NCBI GenBank assembly: GCA_946811695.1
Contig: OX328124.1
Span: 30,579,148 to 30,643,147, forward strand
Direction of reading: 5' to 3'
From: Gonocerus acuteangulatus
Taxonomy: Eukaryota; Arthropoda; Insecta; Hemiptera; Coreidae
Length of the DNA: 64,000 nt
Every line of letters starts with the position of its first letter. The first letter of the stretch is position 1. Positions 60,921-64,000 of this stretch are shown piece after piece. A program made the position numbers and the translations under genes. Under the pieces are notes generated by a model that saw nothing but the letters and a program-made list of their open reading frames with translations, ran no database searches and was not told the DNA's origin.

Positions 60921-63405
60921 AAGTTGTCCATAAAGTACAAGAAAATATATTAGGTTTAATTAAATTCCTTTGTAAAATGTTATTAATTTCTATGATTTTG
61001 CTTTTATGAGCTCTGTGACTAGTACATTTTAGGAATGTAGGGATGGATTCTCCATCCTGCATACATGAGTGAATTCAAAAAGAACACTGGTTTATGAATA
61101 TGTAAGTTGAAGGTGAGGGTGGAGAAGGATCAATTGATTCTTGAAGTAACTTAGCAGGAGTTTTTTTAGCATAAATATGTTTTAGCGATGACTAAACTGA
61201 AAACAAAGTTTTTCAAAGTACCTAGGCACCTAGGTGGTTCCTAGCAGAGAAAAAAAAAATCTTCGTTAAAATGAAAAACGTCAAATTCTTTTCAGCTGAG
61301 TCAGCCCTCAGCTGAACTCTTTATGAACTCTGAAGATGGTAGCAGGAGCTACTGAAAGTGCTTAGAGCGAAAAATAAAATTATTTGTGAAGGAATTTGAT
61401 GTTTTTCATTTTATCGTTTTTTTTTTGTTTTTTTTATTTGGGTGTGTTTAATGTCATTATGAGAATTGGGCTATCTACAGGTGTCCACCCTTTTATAATG
61501 CGAACAGCACAGGGTCGGTCACTCAGTCAGGTACTGGCCATGTCCAGTGTCGCTTAACTTCATGATCAACTGGAACCGGTGCATTCAATGAGGCTATGAC
61601 CGTTGGCTTTAGCGGGAGTTGCTCCCCAAAATTGTGTAAAGCATTAACTTATATTTGCGATGTTTCGAACCTGTTTAGGTTCATCATCAGGCATCTTAAT
61701 ATAAATCATGTGAAGGTCTACTATTATTTTTATAATTTCATATTCAGATCCATAAATTTAGAATTTTGAGAGTAAACGTTAAATCTTGGTAAGAATCTTC
61801 ATAATATGTTGAGTGGAGAAGTCATGTTCGTATTGACAGTGTGAATATGACTTTTCCACTGCTCACTTGGTCAAGGCCCCTTAAGAATTGAAAACAATTA
61901 AATTTTGAGGAATCTTATAGTTTAAAAGCTTTGTCCAAGCCAAGTGAGTTGGAGAAATCAGAAATAACAAAGTTATGCTCCTATTGCTTATTATGTTATA
62001 AATCTTTCCCTAGTTGAAAAAACATCTTTGGGAAAATTGTTATGCACATAATTATTTCTTAATAAAAGAAAATAGTAATATGATAAAAATAATACTGGAT
62101 ATTCATGCCCTGATTTTCCTAAAGTATATTTTTTTTTGGTTTGCCTGACCGTCCGTGACAAAGGTGAAAAGCAGGCGGCCGGAGCATAGTACTGACCACA
62201 CTATCTCCCTAGTGTGTCGTATGTTCATGAATGAGATACCTCTACAGTATCTGCCCCTCTGGGCCCTCGTGGTCTGTTACAGGACTGATTTTTTGATCTG
62301 ATAATTTTTGAAATAGTAAGAAAATCTGTACTTCTAAAGTAGGTAAATTTTTAACAACGGCCTAATAAATAAATTATTATATAGGTATGTATTAAATAAA
62401 AAAGTTGCATGGTATATTCTATTTATGTTCCAAGATATCTTTGTGTGGTTACATTATAGATAAAAAAAAAAAAAGTTTGTTTATTGAAATATGAATTTTT
62501 GTTTATTTGTCTGATTTAGGAGATTTCCTTCAAAAACTTCCAGATCACATATTAGAAAAAACAATAGGATTTCGGCAAATAAAACAGAATGAAAACCCAG
62601 AAACTTCTTTTTTGAAATCAAGATTGCCAACATCAGATATTAAAGAAATTGAAGACCTCATGAGAAAAGTAAGTTTTATTTATTTATTTTAATTAAATAA
62701 GATTGTCCGGAAAAAAAAATTCCACTGTCTCATCCTCTGGATTTTCAACATTTTAAATTTATTTTTAATACCTACCTAATTCGAAATTTATTATAATAAA
62801 ATACTTTGTGGCATGTTGGATTTTTATTTTCTTGTAAAAGGGACAGTTGTCTATGAAAGGTTGGCAATTTATGCACTGGAGAATGTGTGCACACAAACCT
62901 ATCCTCTCTTCAAGTGATTCCATACCTCATTTTACAAAACATTCCTACTGCCCTCCATACCCTATATTTATCTTATTTATTTAAAGTCTTAAATTACAGT
63001 ATGAAGGAAATTCTATGGAGAATGAATAAATGAAGTTTGAAAAGCATACCAATAACAAACGAGCTTGAAGTTAAATTTGGATTATTTTTTTTTAACCTAT
63101 TCTTAGCAATAATCATTTAATCCAGAAACAATTACTTTATTGAATCAGAGAAATTATAAGTGTAATTCTAATTTTCTTAATTTTTAGAAATATAATTTCA
63201 CATCTGTACGGGCAACATTCAAAAAGAGAATAAGAAGGAAAGGTTGTCCGAGAAATCCAGGGATAAGTAATACCAAAAAACGCCTTTTAGGTCTTTATTC
63301 AATAAATAGGAAGGGACTCAAATTTAAAGATCTTATACCACTTCATTTATGTTGGACAAAATACATGGAAAATATGCTAGATTTACAGAATCTTCAGGAC
63401 TCAGG
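60730..63405 (+). CDS. Pop4: Ribonuclease P/MRP protein subunit Pop4 (Rpp29), exons 1-3, 3' end outside window
   Basis: Pop4/Rpp29 is a protein subunit of nuclear RNase P and RNase MRP, which process pre-tRNA 5' ends and pre-rRNA. Exons 60730-60739, 62520-62668 and 63188-63405 join in frame to about 125 residues of a protein usually about 220 long. The tiny first exon reads MAE plus one base, then GTGAAT. Exon 2 gives GDFLQKLPDHILEKTIG. Exon 3 ends with KRLLGLYSINRKGLKFKDLI and PLHLCWTKYMENML, matching the Rpp29 pattern 'LxRRxLrLFxIxxxxxxYxxFLPLHxLWxxYIxxL'. The OB-fold domain should lie in exons beyond the edge. Intron 1 carries several repeats. Confidence 0.88.
60853..60914. repeat. (TG)n-(TA)n microsatellite in Pop4 intron 1
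   Basis: A short GT run followed by about 25 TA units. Confidence 0.95.
61264..61416 (+). other. Small inverted-repeat segment with a hammerhead-like motif, Pop4 intron 1
   Basis: Arms 61264-61291 and 61389-61416 match at about 25 of 28 positions as inverted repeats (TTAAAATGAAAAACG and its partner). In the middle, 61330-61360 reads CTGAAGA, stem GTAGC-AGGA-GCTAC, then GAAA and GTG, a hammerhead-like core. The layout parallels the segment at 13286-13448, with different sequence. Confidence 0.55.
61469..61608 (-). mobile_element. 5S-rRNA-derived SINE-like repeat, copy 2
   Basis: On the minus strand it reads CCAACGGTCATAGCCTCATT, TTGATCATGAAGTTAAGCGA and GGCCAGTACCTGACTGAGTG as a diverged 5S, then the shared tail GCATTATAAAAGGG and CCTGTAGATAGCCC. 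Confidence 0.75.
61659..61690 (-). ncRNA. Hammerhead-ribozyme-like motif, Pop4 intron 1 antisense
   Basis: Minus strand reads CTGATGA, stem-loop GAACC-TAAACA-GGTTC, then GAAAC and ATC: every conserved core base of a hammerhead with minimal stem III. TGC before and GCA after can start stem I. It lies about 50 bases upstream (on its strand) of the 5S-derived copy. Confidence 0.65.
62168..62294 (+). mobile_element. SINE-C 3' fragment, Pop4 intron 1
   Basis: CAGGCGGCCGGAGCATAG, CACTATCTCCCTAGTGTG and GGACTGATTTTTT match the 3' half of the long SINE-C copies at 22799 and 44062, in the opposite orientation. Confidence 0.8.
62520..62668 (+). CDS. Pop4: Pop4 exon 2
   Basis: Acceptor GATTTAG, donor AAAAGTAAG. 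Encodes DFLQKLPDHILEKTIGF and SRLPTSDIKEIEDLMRK, the poorly conserved N-terminal segment of Rpp29. Confidence 0.85.
63188..63405 (+). CDS. Pop4: Pop4 exon 3
   Basis: Acceptor TTTTTAG, donor GGTAAT, phase 2 out. A basic stretch (RATFKKRIRRKGCPR) precedes the KKRLLGLYSI and PLHLCWTKYM blocks that identify the family. Confidence 0.92.
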
Positions 63406-64000
63406 GTAATTTTTTTAAATAAATTTATTTAAATTTTCAGATCTGTGGATTCATAAACCTCACAATGTTATTTCTACACTTTATAAATTAGGCTCCTTCA
63501 TTTCTGTAATTGATTTATATCTATCTATGCCAGTAATAATCAACATTATTTAATCTTGGTAGTAAAATTTTACTTTTGTAAGTATTTTGGTAAGTTGGCT
63601 ATTTCAAAACTGAGATTAATTACTACCTTCTCAAAATTTATTTTCTTCATTATTTTGTTCTCCTTTCTTCACTTTTGATTCTTGATTTTCCTTCTTTTTT
63701 TTCTTCTCTTTTTTACTCCTTCATCCCTCAGTAAGAAGCGTTATCTGTTTTTAGATTGGTTGTACATGAATTGTAGTTTTCTATGTGCCAAATTTCAGTT
63801 TTATATATTGCAATGAAATGCGGTTACTTTTAGTACTTTCCAAATTAATGTAGCTATTGAGGTTGCATTCATGAAAGAATTTTTGAAACAAATACATATG
63901 TGTGTGTGTGTGGTCTTGCTCCTTCTTTCTGTTCAATATTTCGCTGGATTCCTCTCCGGCTTCTTCTGGCTGTCATTCATCCTTGCTGGTTGGTAAGGAA
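63406..64000. other. Pop4: Pop4 intron 3, incomplete
   Basis: AT-rich intron. From about 63825, TAGTACTTTCCAAATTAATG and TAGCTATTGAGGTTGCATTC match the flank of the (TA)n at 10130-10180, so another member of that repeat family starts here and runs off the edge. Confidence 0.5.

Overview
The window looks like nuclear DNA of an arthropod, most likely an insect. It is AT-rich, has short exons split by long introns with GT/AG borders, and is crowded with transposable elements of many classes. Three protein-coding genes can be supported exon by exon; I cannot fix the order or species.

Layout. Positions 1-28804 (minus strand) hold the first ten exons of a secreted or membrane M1 zinc aminopeptidase (aminopeptidase N type). 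Its 3' end runs off the left edge, and its introns are full of repeats. Positions 31040-51791 (minus strand) hold a complete ten-exon Leo1 gene, a subunit of the Paf1 transcription-elongation complex, with an unusually serine/arginine-rich second exon. Positions 60730-63405 and beyond (plus strand) hold the first three exons of Pop4/Rpp29, a protein subunit of RNase P/MRP. About 9 kb of repeats separates Leo1 from Pop4.

Mobile DNA. A nearly complete Jockey-type LINE (54431-~58490) has one in-frame stop in ORF2. A Penelope-like element (47471-~49800) has one nonsense codon and one frameshift, and ends in a hammerhead-ribozyme-like motif. It sits, with a SINE, inside a larger hAT-like element in Leo1 intron 1. 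Other elements are two older LINE fragments, a mariner with long inverted repeats, a PIF/Harbinger-type and a piggyBac-type MITE, two Helitron ends, a Helentron/DINE-like family with three copies, and a hAT-type MITE family whose 8-bp target duplications are visible. At least three tRNA-derived SINE families, a 5S-rRNA-derived SINE-like family, a 145-bp tandem repeat and many (TA)n arrays are also present.

The most interesting signal is a set of hammerhead-ribozyme-like motifs on both strands: one in the Penelope element, one in a small inverted-repeat segment at 13286-13448, and two in the first intron of Pop4. Degenerate versions occur elsewhere, including in a tandem array of ~187-bp units. 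The second is the 5S-derived repeat family, one copy of which carries a perfect 22-bp inverted repeat. All functional statements about these are inferences from sequence reading.
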